A stretch of 10,545 nucleotides of DNA from Rhodospirillaceae bacterium. GTDB lineage: Bacteria; Pseudomonadota; Alphaproteobacteria; Rickettsiales; UBA3002. Both the position numbers and the translations under genes were made by a program. The stretch's first letter is position 1; each line of letters starts with the position of its first letter. The notes beneath the pieces were generated by a model. The model saw only the letters and a list, made by a program, of their open reading frames with translations. It was not told the origin of the DNA and ran no database searches. Of this stretch, positions 1 to 6,489 are shown in pieces. The stretch lies in contig CANHAG010000018.1 of the NCBI GenBank assembly GCA_947458525.1, forward strand, positions 1 through 10,545. Direction: 5' to 3'.

Positions 1-233
1 AGCGTCACCACATCAAACTCGGTGCGGGTATAATTATCAAACCCGCGCTTGGGCAGGCGGCGGTGAATGGGCATCTGCCCACCTTCAAACCCTTTAATCG
101 CCACACCCGAACGCGAGGTCTGTCCCTTATAGCCACGGCCGCAGGTCTTGCCCTTGCCCGAGCCAATACCACGCCCTACGCGCATGCGCGATTTACGCGC
201 CCCGGGATTATCCTGCAATTGATTCAGTTCCAT
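1..233 (-). CDS. rplO: 50S ribosomal protein L15, N-terminal part (cut by window edge)
   Basis: Late-assembling 23S rRNA-binding protein of the large subunit. The visible 77 codons start [20 protein letters not shown] and continue with the Gly/Lys/Arg-rich N-terminal region ([19 protein letters not shown], then [18 protein letters not shown]), which is diagnostic of bacterial L15. The reading frame runs off the left edge, so roughly the first half of a typical ~145-residue protein is present. The start at 233 is supported by GGGAGAG a few bases upstream. It is the last gene visible in transcription order, following rpmD after a 67-nt gap that holds a perfect palindrome. In the standard spc order secY would come next, outside the window. 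Confidence 0.96.
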   Translation of the reverse strand, partial: MELNQLQDNPGARKSRMRVGRGIGSGKGKTCGRGYKGQTSRSGVAIKGFEGGQMPIHRRLPKRGFDNYTRTEFDVVT

Positions 234-254
234 CTCACTCTCCCAATTTTAGCG

Positions 255-286
255 TTGGGGACACAATGAATTCATTGTGTCCCCAA
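255..286. repeat. Perfect 32-bp palindrome between rpmD and rplO
   Basis: TTGGGGACACAATGAA is followed directly by its exact reverse complement TTCATTGTGTCCCCAA, with the centre at GAATTC between 270 and 271. No mismatch and no spacer are seen. As RNA it would form a hairpin of about 14 bp with a 4-nt loop in the rpmD-rplO gap, about 20 nt before the L15 start. It lacks a following T tract on the transcribed strand, so it does not look like an intrinsic terminator. Ends of the type TTGGGGACA...TGTCCCCAA are reminiscent of REP-like palindromes linked to RAYT transposases; that link is from memory and is inference here. Confidence 0.85.
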
Positions 287-300
287 TGTAATCCATAGCG

Positions 301-504
301 CTAGGCGCTTTTTTTCTCATCCACCACGCGCACCAGATGCTGCACCTTGCGGATCATGCCGCGCACAGCGGGCGTATCCTCAAGCGTGCTGGTACGGTGG
401 CGCTTATTCAGCCCCAGACCTTTGAGCGTATCTTCCTGATCTTTCGTGCGGCCAATCGGGCTGCCGAACTGTTCGACCGTGACGGTTTTTTTCTTCGCAA
501 CCAT
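301..504 (-). CDS. rpmD: 50S ribosomal protein L30
   Basis: Small 23S rRNA-binding protein of the large subunit, 67 aa (E. coli L30 is 59). The core [20 protein letters not shown] and [20 protein letters not shown] matches the family: the conserved IGR segment, then the GL-KR--T-ledTp-vrGmi-kv pattern. An N-terminal MVAKKK and a C-terminal DEKKSA tail account for the extra length. The start at 504 has AGGAGA about 8 nt upstream. It lies 14 nt after rpsE. Presence of rpmD is variable in some bacterial lineages; here it is intact in its usual place between S5 and L15. Confidence 0.96.
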   Translation of the reverse strand: MVAKKKTVTVEQFGSPIGRTKDQEDTLKGLGLNKRHRTSTLEDTPAVRGMIRKVQHLVRVVDEKKSA

Positions 505-518
505 GGCTTATTCTCCTA

Positions 519-1139
519 CTATTCCGCATCCAGATGTTCAGCGGCCGCTTTCGCACCCGTCTCGCGGCGCTCTACAATCTCGCCCACTTTTAGCGAACGG
601 CGGGCAGCGACCAGGCGCGGCGAAGTCATGTTTTTCAGCGCCGAAAACGTAGCTTTCACCATGTTATGCGGGTTGCTGGTGCCAGTGGATTTAGCGACCA
701 CATCATGCACGCCGAGCGCTTCAAAAATCGCCCGCATCGAGCCGCCGGCGATAATTCCCGTACCCGCAGGTGCGGCGCGCAGGGTCACTTTCCCCGCGCC
801 GAACCGGCCACGCACATCATGGTGCAGCGTGCGCGCATCGCGCAGCGGCACACGGATCATGGATTTCTTCGCTGCGTCCGTTGCTTTGCGCACCGCGTCC
901 TGCACTTCTTTGGCCTTGCCGGTGCCATAGCCCGCTTTGCCCTTGCCATCCCCCACCACTACGAGTGCGGCAAACCCGAAACGGCGTCCGCCTTTCACCA
1001 CTTTGGTCACACGGTTAATGGATACGAGCCGGTCAATCAGCCCGCCGCCTTCTTCGCGGCCTTCGCGGTTATCACGGCCACCGCGATCCCCCCGGTCTCC
1101 ACGTTCGCTGCGCTGCTGCATCTGTTGTTCTGCTGCCAT
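519..1139 (-). CDS. rpsE: 30S ribosomal protein S5
   Basis: Small-subunit protein of the decoding and helicase region, important for translational accuracy. It has 206 aa against 167 in E. coli. The double-stranded-RNA-binding-like domain starts near residue 34 ([20 protein letters not shown], then [21 protein letters not shown]). The C-terminal S5 domain contains [22 protein letters not shown] and [18 protein letters not shown]. The first ~33 residues are a low-complexity Arg/Asp/Gly-rich extension ([20 protein letters not shown]), and the C-terminus carries an AAAEHLDAE tail. The start at 1139 is preceded by GAGGGG. The Shine-Dalgarno overlaps the end region of rplR, 12 nt away, consistent with coupled translation. 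Confidence 0.97.
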   Translation of the reverse strand: MAAEQQMQQRSERGDRGDRGGRDNREGREEGGGLIDRLVSINRVTKVVKGGRRFGFAALVVVGDGKGKAGYGTGKAKEVQDAVRKATDAAKKSMIRVPLRDARTLHHDVRGRFGAGKVTLRAAPAGTGIIAGGSMRAIFEALGVHDVVAKSTGTSNPHNMVKATFSALKNMTSPRLVAARRSLKVGEIVERRETGAKAAAEHLDAE

Positions 1140-1151
1140 GAATATCCCCTC

Positions 1152-1511
1152 TTAAAACGCTAATCCGGCTTCGCGCGCGGCTTCCGCCAGCGCCTTGACC
1201 CGGCCATGAAACAAATATCCACCGCGGTCAAACACCACGTCTTTCACCTTGGCGTCTTTCGCGCGTGCAGCAATCGCTGTGCCCACGGCTTTCGCCCCTT
1301 CAATGGTTGCGCCGTTCTTCACCTTGCCGCGAATTTCTTTATCCAGCGTCGAAGCGGCGGCGAGCGTTACGCCTTTCGCATCGTCAATCAGCTGGGCATA
1401 GATATGTTGCCCTGAGCGAAAGACACTCAGGCGCACGCGGCCATTTGCCCGCTGCTTGAGCTGATACCGGGTACGGTTTTTGCGGCGATTGAAATTCGTG
1501 ATACGAGCCAT
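1152..1511 (-). CDS. rplR: 50S ribosomal protein L18
   Basis: 5S rRNA-binding protein that, with L5 and L25-type proteins, forms the central protuberance of the large subunit. It has 119 aa, the normal length. Conserved features are the basic N-terminus [46 protein letters not shown], and the closing [24 protein letters not shown], an almost invariant family ending. The start at 1511 has AAGGTAG just upstream. It follows rplF by 9 nt and precedes rpsE by 12 nt. Confidence 0.97.
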   Translation of the reverse strand: MARITNFNRRKNRTRYQLKQRANGRVRLSVFRSGQHIYAQLIDDAKGVTLAAASTLDKEIRGKVKNGATIEGAKAVGTAIAARAKDAKVKDVVFDRGGYLFHGRVKALAEAAREAGLAF

Positions 1512-1520
1512 AATACTACC

Positions 1521-2054
1521 TTACTTCTTCTTCCCTTCTTTACGGCGGATGGTCTCCGTCGCATACTTAATCCCTTTGCCTTTATATGGCTCCGGCGCAC
1601 GCAGCGCGCGGATTTCGGCGGCCACCTGCCCAAGCTTCTGCTTATCTGCACCGCTTAGGAACAAGGTCGTCTGCTTATCGACCGTGACGGTGATACCCTG
1701 CGGCACGATATATTTCACTTCATGGCTGAAGCCGAGCGAGAGGGTCAGAATCTGCCCCTGCGCCGCGGCGCGGTACCCCACCCCGGTGATATCAAGCTGT
1801 TTTTTGAACCCGGCGGTCACCCCTTCAACCAGATTTTTCACGTTGGAACGCACCGTGCCCCACATGGCGCGGGCGCGCTGCGAATCATTCGCCGGGCGAA
1901 CGTGAAATTTCCCGTCCTTCACCTCCACCACTACATCACCACTCAGCGGCGTTTTCAGTTCACCCTTCGGCCCTTTGACCACGACAAAATCCCCCGCCTT
2001 GCTGACGGTGACTTTATCAGGAATCGCAACTGGTAATTTCCCCAAACGTGACAT
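1521..2054 (-). CDS. rplF: 50S ribosomal protein L6
   Basis: Large-subunit protein near the factor-binding site and sarcin-ricin loop, made of two repeated L6 domains. It has 177 aa, the standard length. It starts MSRLGKLPVAIPDKVTV. The second domain includes NLVEGVTAGFKKQLDITGVG and YRAAAQGQ, then LSLGFSHEV. It ends in the conserved EPYKGKGIKYATETIRRKEG and GKKK. The frame is open further upstream (to 2120), but that extension overlaps rpsH and has no L6 similarity. The start at 2054 has GGGAG about 10 nt upstream and gives the expected N-terminus. The gap after rpsH is 13 nt. Confidence 0.97.
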   Translation of the reverse strand: MSRLGKLPVAIPDKVTVSKAGDFVVVKGPKGELKTPLSGDVVVEVKDGKFHVRPANDSQRARAMWGTVRSNVKNLVEGVTAGFKKQLDITGVGYRAAAQGQILTLSLGFSHEVKYIVPQGITVTVDKQTTLFLSGADKQKLGQVAAEIRALRAPEPYKGKGIKYATETIRRKEGKKK

Positions 2055-2067
2055 GACCCTAAGCTCC

Positions 2068-2460
2068 CTAGAATACCGTGCAGAGGACTTCGCCTCCCAC
2101 CTGCTGCTGGCGCGCGGCAAAATCCGACATCACGCCTTTGGAGGTGGAGAGGATGGAAATCCCAAGCCCGTTAAAATGTTTCGGCATGGCGCTGACTTTG
2201 GTATATTTGCGCTGGCCACTTTTACTGACGCGGGTGATCTGGCGAATCGCCGGCTCGCCCTCGTGGTATTTCAGCTCTACCACCAGATGGCGCTTGGCGC
2301 CGTCTTCTTCCACGCGGTGGGCAACAATATACCCCTCCTGCTCCAGCACGTTGCAGATGGCCACGAGCAGATTCGAAGACGGGCAGGTAACAGTTGCCAG
2401 CTGCGATTTCTGCGCGTTACGCAGGCGGGTGAGAAAATCGGCTACTTTATCGTTCGACAT
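2068..2460 (-). CDS. rpsH: 30S ribosomal protein S8
   Basis: Primary 16S rRNA-binding protein of the small-subunit platform; in E. coli it also represses spc operon translation. It has 130 aa, the standard length. It starts MSNDKVADFLTRLRNAQ, with the family pattern D-iadfLtRiRNa. The C-terminal half has RVSKSGQRKYTKVSAMPKHF, then LGISILSTSKGVMSDFAARQ and VGGEVLCTVF, which are the conserved STSkGvmtd...vGGE signatures. The start at 2460 has AGGAG about 10 nt upstream. Whether this S8 autoregulates the operon cannot be judged from the sequence. Confidence 0.97.
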   Translation of the reverse strand: MSNDKVADFLTRLRNAQKSQLATVTCPSSNLLVAICNVLEQEGYIVAHRVEEDGAKRHLVVELKYHEGEPAIRQITRVSKSGQRKYTKVSAMPKHFNGLGISILSTSKGVMSDFAARQQQVGGEVLCTVF

Positions 2461-2472
2461 GATGCCCCACTC

Positions 2473-2778
2473 CTACCAGCTTGCTTTGACGAGGCCGGGA
2501 ATCAGCCCGAACGAGCCAAGCTCGCGCAGCTGATTACGGCAGAGTTTGAATTTGCGGTAATACCCGCGGCCACGACCGGTGAGTGCGCAGCGGTTGCGGT
2601 AGCGCACGCGCGCCGAGTTACGCGGCATTTCCGCAAGCTTCACCTGAGCGGCGAAACGATCCTCGATCGTCGCGTTCTTATTCATCAGCACCGCCTTGAG
2701 GCGGGCGCGGCGCGCGCGATTTTTCTTAATCAGCGCCTCACGCTTGCGGTTACGTTCTTTCATGCAAAGTTTTGACAT
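2473..2778 (-). CDS. rpsN: 30S ribosomal protein S14 (long, zinc-free form)
   Basis: Small-subunit head protein contacting S3, S10 and S19. At 101 aa it is the long 'C-minus' form: the two CxxC pairs of the short zinc-binding type are absent, and only single cysteines remain ([16 protein letters not shown] and [11 protein letters not shown]). It ends in the typical [14 protein letters not shown]. Two starts are possible. The one at 2778 ([14 protein letters not shown]) has AAGGAGAG eight bases upstream; the one at 2763 (MKERNRK) has none, so 2778 is chosen. The gap after rplE is 9 nt. The long form is usual in proteobacteria. Confidence 0.96.
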   Translation of the reverse strand: MSKLCMKERNRKREALIKKNRARRARLKAVLMNKNATIEDRFAAQVKLAEMPRNSARVRYRNRCALTGRGRGYYRKFKLCRNQLRELGSFGLIPGLVKASW

Positions 2779-2787
2779 ACCCTCTCC

Positions 2788-3369
2788 TTATTTTCTAAAT
2801 GGCACGTTGAAGCCTTCCAGCAACGCGCGCGCCTCATCATCCGTTTTTGCGGTGGTGACGATGGTGATATCCATCCCCCGCACCTGGCCGATTTTGTCGT
2901 AGTTAATCTCCGGGAACACAATCTGTTCCTTTAGCCCCATATTGTAATTACCCTGACCGTCAAAGCTTTTCGGATTCACCCCGCGGAAATCGCGGATACG
3001 CGGCATGGCCGTATTCACAAACCGGTCCAGAAATTCATACATACGCTGTTTGCGCAGCGTCACGCGGCAGCCAATCTGCAGCCCGGCGCGCAGCTTGAAG
3101 GTAGCTTCCGCTTTTTTCGCGCGGGTGATGACCGGCTTCTGCCCGGCGATCAGCGCCATTTCTTCCGCTGCGGCCTGAATCTGCTTCTGATCCGCCACTG
3201 CTTCGCCCACGCCCATATTGATGACGATTTTCGTCAAACGCGGCACCTGCATCACGTTCTTATAGCCATATTTTTCCTTAAGCGCCGGGGCGATTTCTTT
3301 CTCATACACCTGAAGCAGGCGCGGCTTATGCGCCGACACTTCTTTTTTTGCTGTGCTTGTCTTTGCCAT
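2788..3369 (-). CDS. rplE: 50S ribosomal protein L5
   Basis: 5S rRNA-binding protein of the central protuberance that contacts the P-site tRNA. It has 193 aa from the chosen start. Diagnostic segments are [59 protein letters not shown] and [20 protein letters not shown], then [11 protein letters not shown]. The terminal part [18 protein letters not shown] is also typical. The start at 3369 ([10 protein letters not shown]) has GAGG about 7 nt upstream. An in-frame ATG at 3396 would add nine residues and overlap the end of rplX, and is less likely. The first ~20 residues form a short Lys-rich extension compared with E. coli. Confidence 0.97.
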   Translation of the reverse strand: MAKTSTAKKEVSAHKPRLLQVYEKEIAPALKEKYGYKNVMQVPRLTKIVINMGVGEAVADQKQIQAAAEEMALIAGQKPVITRAKKAEATFKLRAGLQIGCRVTLRKQRMYEFLDRFVNTAMPRIRDFRGVNPKSFDGQGNYNMGLKEQIVFPEINYDKIGQVRGMDITIVTTAKTDDEARALLEGFNVPFRK

Positions 3370-3388
3370 AATTTCCTCTACCACTCGC

Positions 3389-3706
3389 TTACGCATTCAC
3401 CGTTTCGCCGGAACGTTTGGCGACACGCACTTTTTTACCATCTTTCAGCATCTGAAACCCAACCCGGGTCGGCTTACCGGTTTTGGGATCCGACAGCGCA
3501 AGGTTGCTCAAATGAATTGAGGACTCCCGGCTCACAATCCCACCCTCACCCGCGGCCGAAGGTTTGGTGTGGCGCTTTACAAGATTGATGCCCTGCACCA
3601 GCGCGCGCTTTTCCGCGACGAGCACTTTCAGCACCTCGCCCGTTTTGCCCCGGTCTTTACCGGTCAGAACCACCACTTTATCGCCTTTTTTAATTTTCGC
3701 TGCCAT
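3389..3706 (-). CDS. rplX: 50S ribosomal protein L24
   Basis: Assembly-initiator protein of the large subunit that binds the 5' region of 23S rRNA near the exit tunnel. It has 105 aa, the usual length. A KOW motif occupies the N-terminus ([20 protein letters not shown]). It is followed by the conserved [30 protein letters not shown] and [10 protein letters not shown]. The start at 3706 gives the family N-terminus MAAKIKKGD. Unlike its neighbours it has only a weak Shine-Dalgarno (AAAAGA, 4-9 nt upstream). The arm of a repeat element ends 9 nt upstream of the start, so the element may have replaced the native leader. The gap from rplN is 184 nt, the widest in the window. Confidence 0.97.
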   Translation of the reverse strand: MAAKIKKGDKVVVLTGKDRGKTGEVLKVLVAEKRALVQGINLVKRHTKPSAAGEGGIVSRESSIHLSNLALSDPKTGKPTRVGFQMLKDGKKVRVAKRSGETVNA

Positions 3707-3715
3707 GTGTCTTTT

Positions 3716-3884
3716 AGTGGTTAGAGTCGAGAGTCGAGAGTCGAGTGGAATCCTCCACCGCTACTGAACTCAATTTAACTCTTCATCCACTCTCCTTTCT
3801 TCATCATTACCCAACATCAATTCACTAACTAGTGCGCGAAACCTGATTGTCTTACTCGACTCTCGACTCTCGACTCTAGCCACT
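3716..3884. repeat. Heptamer inverted-repeat element between rplN and rplX (family B)
   Basis: The two arms, 3716-3746 and 3854-3884, are 31 nt each and reverse-complementary at 30 of 31 positions. Each contains GAGTCGA (or its complement) repeated three times with period 7, bounded by an AGTGG-type outer end. The 107-nt centre is pyrimidine-rich on the + strand and hence purine-rich in the mRNA. It contains a possible small inner hairpin (GTGGA-ATCC-TCCAC). The element starts 6 nt after the L14 stop and ends 9 nt before the L24 start, so it fills the spacer almost completely. It encodes no protein that can be supported. A single related arm lies at 9096-9121. It looks like a small non-autonomous palindromic element; origin is inference. 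Confidence 0.8.
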
Positions 3885-3890
3885 GCCTCC

Positions 3891-4259
3891 CTATAGCACT
3901 TCCGGTGCTAGCGAGACGATTTTCATAAATTTCTTTGCGCGCAACTCGCGAGCCACGGGGCCGAAAATACGCGTACCAATCGGCTCGCCCTGCTTGGAAA
4001 TCAGCACGGCGGCGTTGCGGTCGAAGCGGATGCTCGAGCCGTCCTGCCGCTTGGTGGCAAAGCGCGTGCGCACAATCACCGCGCGGTGCACTTCACCCTT
4101 TTTCACCTTGCCGCGCGGAATCGCGTCTTTCACCGAGACCACGATCACATCACCAATGGCTGCGGTTTTGCGCTTGGAGCCACCCAGCACCTTCACGCAC
4201 ATCACTTCCTTGGCGCCGGAATTATCGGCTACATCCATGCGGGTTTGCATTTGAATCAT
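3891..4259 (-). CDS. rplN: 50S ribosomal protein L14
   Basis: Highly conserved 23S rRNA-binding protein at the subunit interface, forming bridges to 16S rRNA with L19. It has 122 aa, exactly the common length. It starts [20 protein letters not shown] and has [20 protein letters not shown]. It continues with [20 protein letters not shown], then [14 protein letters not shown] and [20 protein letters not shown], and ends [10 protein letters not shown]. All are near-invariant family blocks. The start at 4259 has GGGAG about 6 nt upstream, in the 10-nt gap after rpsQ. Confidence 0.98.
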   Translation of the reverse strand: MIQMQTRMDVADNSGAKEVMCVKVLGGSKRKTAAIGDVIVVSVKDAIPRGKVKKGEVHRAVIVRTRFATKRQDGSSIRFDRNAAVLISKQGEPIGTRIFGPVARELRAKKFMKIVSLAPEVL

Positions 4260-4269
4260 AACTGTCTCC

Positions 4270-4521
4270 CTATGCCTCCACCACGCTGGCGACTTTTTCC
4301 AGCACCGCCCAGCGCTTGGTTTTGCTCATTGGCTTGCTTTCAACAATACGCACCGTATCGCCGATTTTGCAGGCATTGGTCTCGTCATGCGCCGCATATT
4401 TTTTGCTGCGGCGGATGATTTTATTATAGAGCGGGTGCTTGATTTTGCGCTCGACCTTGACCGTCACGGTCTTCGCGCTTTTATCGCTGACCACCACACC
4501 TTGTAATACGCGTTTGGGCAT
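4270..4521 (-). CDS. rpsQ: 30S ribosomal protein S17
   Basis: Primary 16S rRNA-binding protein with an OB fold, needed for early small-subunit assembly. It has 83 aa, the normal length. It starts [20 protein letters not shown] with [20 protein letters not shown], then [20 protein letters not shown] and [15 protein letters not shown]. The H-E-N---GD-V-I-E-RPlSk-K motif of the family is intact with Lys in place of the usual Arg ([11 protein letters not shown]). The start at 4521 has GAGG about 7 nt upstream. It follows rpmC by 14 nt. Confidence 0.97.
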   Translation of the reverse strand: MPKRVLQGVVVSDKSAKTVTVKVERKIKHPLYNKIIRRSKKYAAHDETNACKIGDTVRIVESKPMSKTKRWAVLEKVASVVEA

Positions 4522-4535
4522 CTCGTCCTCTTCTT

Positions 4536-4748
4536 CTAAGCGGCTTTTTTCTGCTGACGCAGATGGGTTAATACGCGCGCAATCTCACGCTTGGCTTCGC
4601 GCAGGCGGCTGGTATTGGCCAGTTCGCCCGTCGCTTTCTGAAAGCGCAGATTGAACAATTCCTTCTTAAGCTCAGCGACTTTGGCGGTAAGCTCATCCGT
4701 CGTCTTACCAATCAGGTCGTTGCTGGTTGTTTCTTTTTTCTTTGCCAT
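4536..4748 (-). CDS. rpmC: 50S ribosomal protein L29
   Basis: Small two-helix protein near the polypeptide exit tunnel that, with L23, forms part of the docking site for SRP and trigger factor. It has 70 aa from the chosen start (E. coli 63). The core is [20 protein letters not shown], then [20 protein letters not shown], including the conserved LFNLRfQ-atGqLent-r-r-vRr-IAR pattern. The frame stays open upstream to 4811, but that stretch is the repeat element in the rplP-rpmC gap. The start at 4748 (MAKKKETT) has GGAG about 6 nt upstream and gives a normal L29. Confidence 0.96.
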   Translation of the reverse strand: MAKKKETTSNDLIGKTTDELTAKVAELKKELFNLRFQKATGELANTSRLREAKREIARVLTHLRQQKKAA

Positions 4749-4762
4749 AATATTCTCCAAAC

Positions 4763-4843
4763 GATGATCGGATGTGCAGATGGTCGGATGATCGGTGTGA
4801 AATCGCTTCACGGATCATCGGGTCATCGGATTATCTGATCATC
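4763..4843. repeat. Octamer hairpin element, copy 1 (family A), rplP-rpmC gap
   Basis: An imperfect inverted repeat. Each arm is four degenerate 8-nt units: GATGATCG, GATGTGCA, GATGGTCG, GATGATCG on the left, and GGATCATC, GGGTCATC, GGATTATC, TGATCATC on the right. In mRNA sense the stem opens into an 18-nt loop, GTGAAGCGATTTCACACC, which can fold further (GTGAA/TTCAC). It shares GATGATCCGTGAAG (complement at 4806-4819) with copies at 5275-5415 and 7132-7213. It ends 3 nt past the L16 stop and 4 nt before the L29 Shine-Dalgarno. No T tract follows, so a terminator is unlikely. Confidence 0.8.
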
Positions 4844-4846
4844 CTT

Positions 4847-5260
4847 CTACCCCTCCACCCGCGTGATGAATTTCGTTTTCACCGGCAGCTTGGCGGAAGC
4901 GCGATCAAACGCCTCACGCGCCACCTGCTCCGGCACACCGTCAATCTCGAACATGATGCGCCCCGGCTCCACCCGTGCCGCCCAGTATTCCACCGAGCCC
5001 TTACCCGAACCCATGCGCACTTCGGCTGGCTTGCGCGAAATCGGCACATCCGGGAAAATGCGGATCCACATCCGCCCGACGCGCTTAACGTGGCGCGAAA
5101 TGGCGCGGCGCGCAGCCTCAATCTGGCGTGCAGTAATACGCTCGGGCTGCATCGCCTTCAGGCCATACTGCCCAAACGCGAGTGAGTAACCGCCCTTGGC
5201 CGCACCGCTCACACGCCCTTTATGGGCTTTGCGGTATTTTGTTTTCTTCGGTTGCATCAT
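4847..5260 (-). CDS. rplP: 50S ribosomal protein L16
   Basis: Large-subunit protein at the A-site tRNA elbow and 5S rRNA, required for peptidyl-transferase maturation. It has 137 aa (E. coli 136). It starts [19 protein letters not shown], the analogue of E. coli MLQPKRTKFRK, and has [20 protein letters not shown]. It continues with [20 protein letters not shown] and [20 protein letters not shown], then [20 protein letters not shown] and [14 protein letters not shown]. The [10 protein letters not shown] segment includes the arginine equivalent to the one hydroxylated in E. coli L16 (Arg81). The start at 5260 has GGGAG about 10 nt upstream, directly beside repeat copy 2. Repeat elements flank the gene on both sides. 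Confidence 0.98.
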   Translation of the reverse strand: MMQPKKTKYRKAHKGRVSGAAKGGYSLAFGQYGLKAMQPERITARQIEAARRAISRHVKRVGRMWIRIFPDVPISRKPAEVRMGSGKGSVEYWAARVEPGRIMFEIDGVPEQVAREAFDRASAKLPVKTKFITRVEG

Positions 5261-5274
5261 AGTCGTTTTACTCC

Positions 5275-5415
5275 CGATGATCCGATGATCAGATAATCTG
5301 ATGATCCGTGTGTCTCACGTTCATCTTAATCTTTCTCATCAAATCACTCCCCTTTTCTATTCAATCTTCCATCCTCTTCACGGATCATCTGTTTGTCAGA
5401 TCATCCGATCATCAT
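5275..5415. repeat. Octamer hairpin element, copy 2 with long loop (family A), rpsC-rplP gap
   Basis: The left arm (from 5275) is four 8-nt units, GATGATCC, GATGATCA, GATAATCT, GATGATCC. The right arm (5380-5415) is its reverse complement at about 30 of 35 positions, making this the best-paired of the three copies. The shared core CTTCACGGATCATC is at 5376-5389. Unlike copies 1 and 3, the loop is long (about 70 nt) and purine-rich in the mRNA. On the minus strand it contains a 16-codon reading frame (5339-5289) with GGGGAG upstream. The element ends 7 nt after the S3 stop and abuts the L16 Shine-Dalgarno. Confidence 0.8.
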
Positions 5416-5422
5416 CTTTCCC

Positions 5423-6103
5423 CTACCCCGCCTGCGCGAACGAGGTCGTGGTCGCCGGCATGCGGCCTGCTTCCTCATCTTTCAGGATTTCGCCCTTGCA
5501 CACCCAGACCTTGACACCAATGATGCCATAGGTCGTAAGGGCGGTTGCAGTACCATAGTCCACATCCGCACGCAAGGTGTGAAGTGGCACGCGGCCTTCG
5601 CGGTACCATTCCATGCGCGCGATCTCAGCGCCACCAAGGCGGCCGGAGACATTGATGCGGATACCTTCAGCCCCCATACGCAGGGCGGATTGCACGGCGC
5701 GCTTCATCGCGCGGCGGAAGGCTACGCGGCGCTCAAGCTGCTGCGCCACACCTTCGGCGATCAGCGTTGCGTCAAGCTCGGGCTTGCGCACTTCGATGAT
5801 GTTGATATGGACTTCGTCCTTGGTGAATTGCTGCAGGTCTTTGCGGATTTTATCAATATCCGCACCCTTCTTGCCAATCACCACGCCTGGCCGCGCCGAG
5901 TGAATGGAGATATGGCATTTCTTGGTCGGGCGCTCGATGACAATTTTGCTGATACCCGCCTGACCCAGCTTGGCTTTCACATATTTGCGGATCTTCAGAT
6001 CCTCATGCAGCTTATCGGCGTAATCATCATCGCCGAACCAGCGCGAATCCCAGGTTTTGTTGATCCCCAGACGCAGACCGATTGGATTGACCTTCTGACC
6101 CAT
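5423..6103 (-). CDS. rpsC: 30S ribosomal protein S3
   Basis: Small-subunit head protein at the mRNA entry channel, with S4/S5-linked mRNA helicase activity. It has 226 aa (E. coli 233). It starts [20 protein letters not shown]. The type-2 KH domain runs from about residue 38 to 106 with the GxxG loop as GKKG at 77-80. The C-terminal S3 domain (about 110-200) has [20 protein letters not shown], so Arg130, Arg131 and Lys134 match the E. coli helicase residues 131, 132 and 135. It ends in [14 protein letters not shown]. The start at 6103 lies one base after the rplV stop, with GGGAG inside the end of rplV, implying translational coupling. The open frame upstream to 6133 overlaps rplV and is rejected. 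Confidence 0.97.
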   Translation of the reverse strand: MGQKVNPIGLRLGINKTWDSRWFGDDDYADKLHEDLKIRKYVKAKLGQAGISKIVIERPTKKCHISIHSARPGVVIGKKGADIDKIRKDLQQFTKDEVHINIIEVRKPELDATLIAEGVAQQLERRVAFRRAMKRAVQSALRMGAEGIRINVSGRLGGAEIARMEWYREGRVPLHTLRADVDYGTATALTTYGIIGVKVWVCKGEILKDEEAGRMPATTTSFAQAG

Positions 6104-6104
6104 A

Positions 6105-6482
6105 TTATGCTCCCTGCTGTTCGCGCACCACAATGGTCAGGTGCGAATATGGTTTCAAAATCTGTGCGCCACGGCCGCGTGCGCGCGCGTGGAACCGCTT
6201 CATGGTGATGCTCTTGCCCACCCAGGCTTCCTTCACCACCAGCGCATCCACATTCAGATTGTGGTTGTTCTCGGCATTGGCGATGGCGGATTGCAGCGTT
6301 TTCTTCACGTCCTGCGCAATGCGCTTATTGCTGAAGGTCAGCTGCGTCAGTGCATCCTGTACGCGCAGGCCGCGAATCATCTCCGCCACGAGATTCAGCT
6401 TAATGGGCGAGGTGCGAAGATTGCGCAGAATCGCCTGCGCTTCATTCGCCTCCAGCCCTCGTTTTCTTGCAGGTTTGCTCAT
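6105..6482 (-). CDS. rplV: 50S ribosomal protein L22
   Basis: Large-subunit protein whose long beta-hairpin lines the exit tunnel. It has 125 aa (E. coli 110); the extra length is an N-terminal [17 protein letters not shown] extension. The core has [40 protein letters not shown] and [20 protein letters not shown]. The tunnel hairpin spans about 88-106 ([20 protein letters not shown]), followed by the conserved SHLTIVV. The start at 6482 lies 7 nt after the stop of the inserted orf104. Its possible Shine-Dalgarno sequences (AAGGGG farther out, AGGA only 4 nt away) sit at the end of orf104, so its translation may depend on passage through that gene. Confidence 0.97.
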   Translation of the reverse strand: MSKPARKRGLEANEAQAILRNLRTSPIKLNLVAEMIRGLRVQDALTQLTFSNKRIAQDVKKTLQSAIANAENNHNLNVDALVVKEAWVGKSITMKRFHARARGRGAQILKPYSHLTIVVREQQGA

Positions 6483-6489
6483 GATCCTA

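Noticed and set aside
63..269. Small + strand frame at the left edge
   Set aside because: It is antisense to rplO and half of the intergenic palindrome, with no ribosome binding site or recognisable product.
2055..2120. Upstream extension of L6 into rpsH
   Set aside because: The translation does not resemble L6, and the normal N-terminus MSRLGK starts at 2054 with a ribosome binding site.
1975..2775. Long + strand open frame (266 codons) across rplF-rpsH-rpsN
   Set aside because: It lies antisense to three well-matched ribosomal genes and has no family likeness or Shine-Dalgarno; high GC makes such shadows common.
3370..3396. Upstream ATG for L5 adding nine residues
   Set aside because: It overlaps the end of rplX and lacks the well-spaced GAGG that precedes 3369.
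3770..3817. Fifteen-residue frame on the minus strand inside the rplN-rplX element
   Set aside because: It has no Shine-Dalgarno and is short enough to be chance in a purine-rich stretch.
3716..3884. CRISPR-like array from the tandem heptamers
   Set aside because: The units are 7 nt and contiguous, with no regular spacers and no cas genes. It is an inverted pair, not an array.
4749..4811. Upstream extension of the L29 frame
   Set aside because: The added residues are encoded by the hairpin element, and a good Shine-Dalgarno sits before the ATG at 4748.
4763..4843. Intrinsic terminator in the rplP-rpmC gap
   Set aside because: The hairpin has an imperfect stem and no U tract in the transcribed direction, and essential genes continue downstream.
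6104..6133. Upstream extension of S3 into rplV
   Set aside because: S3 proteins begin MGQKVNP; the ATG at 6103 has GGGAG upstream.
5393..6208. Long + strand open frame (271 codons) across rpsC
   Set aside because: It is antisense to S3 and L22, whose proteins are unmistakable. It is a codon-bias shadow.
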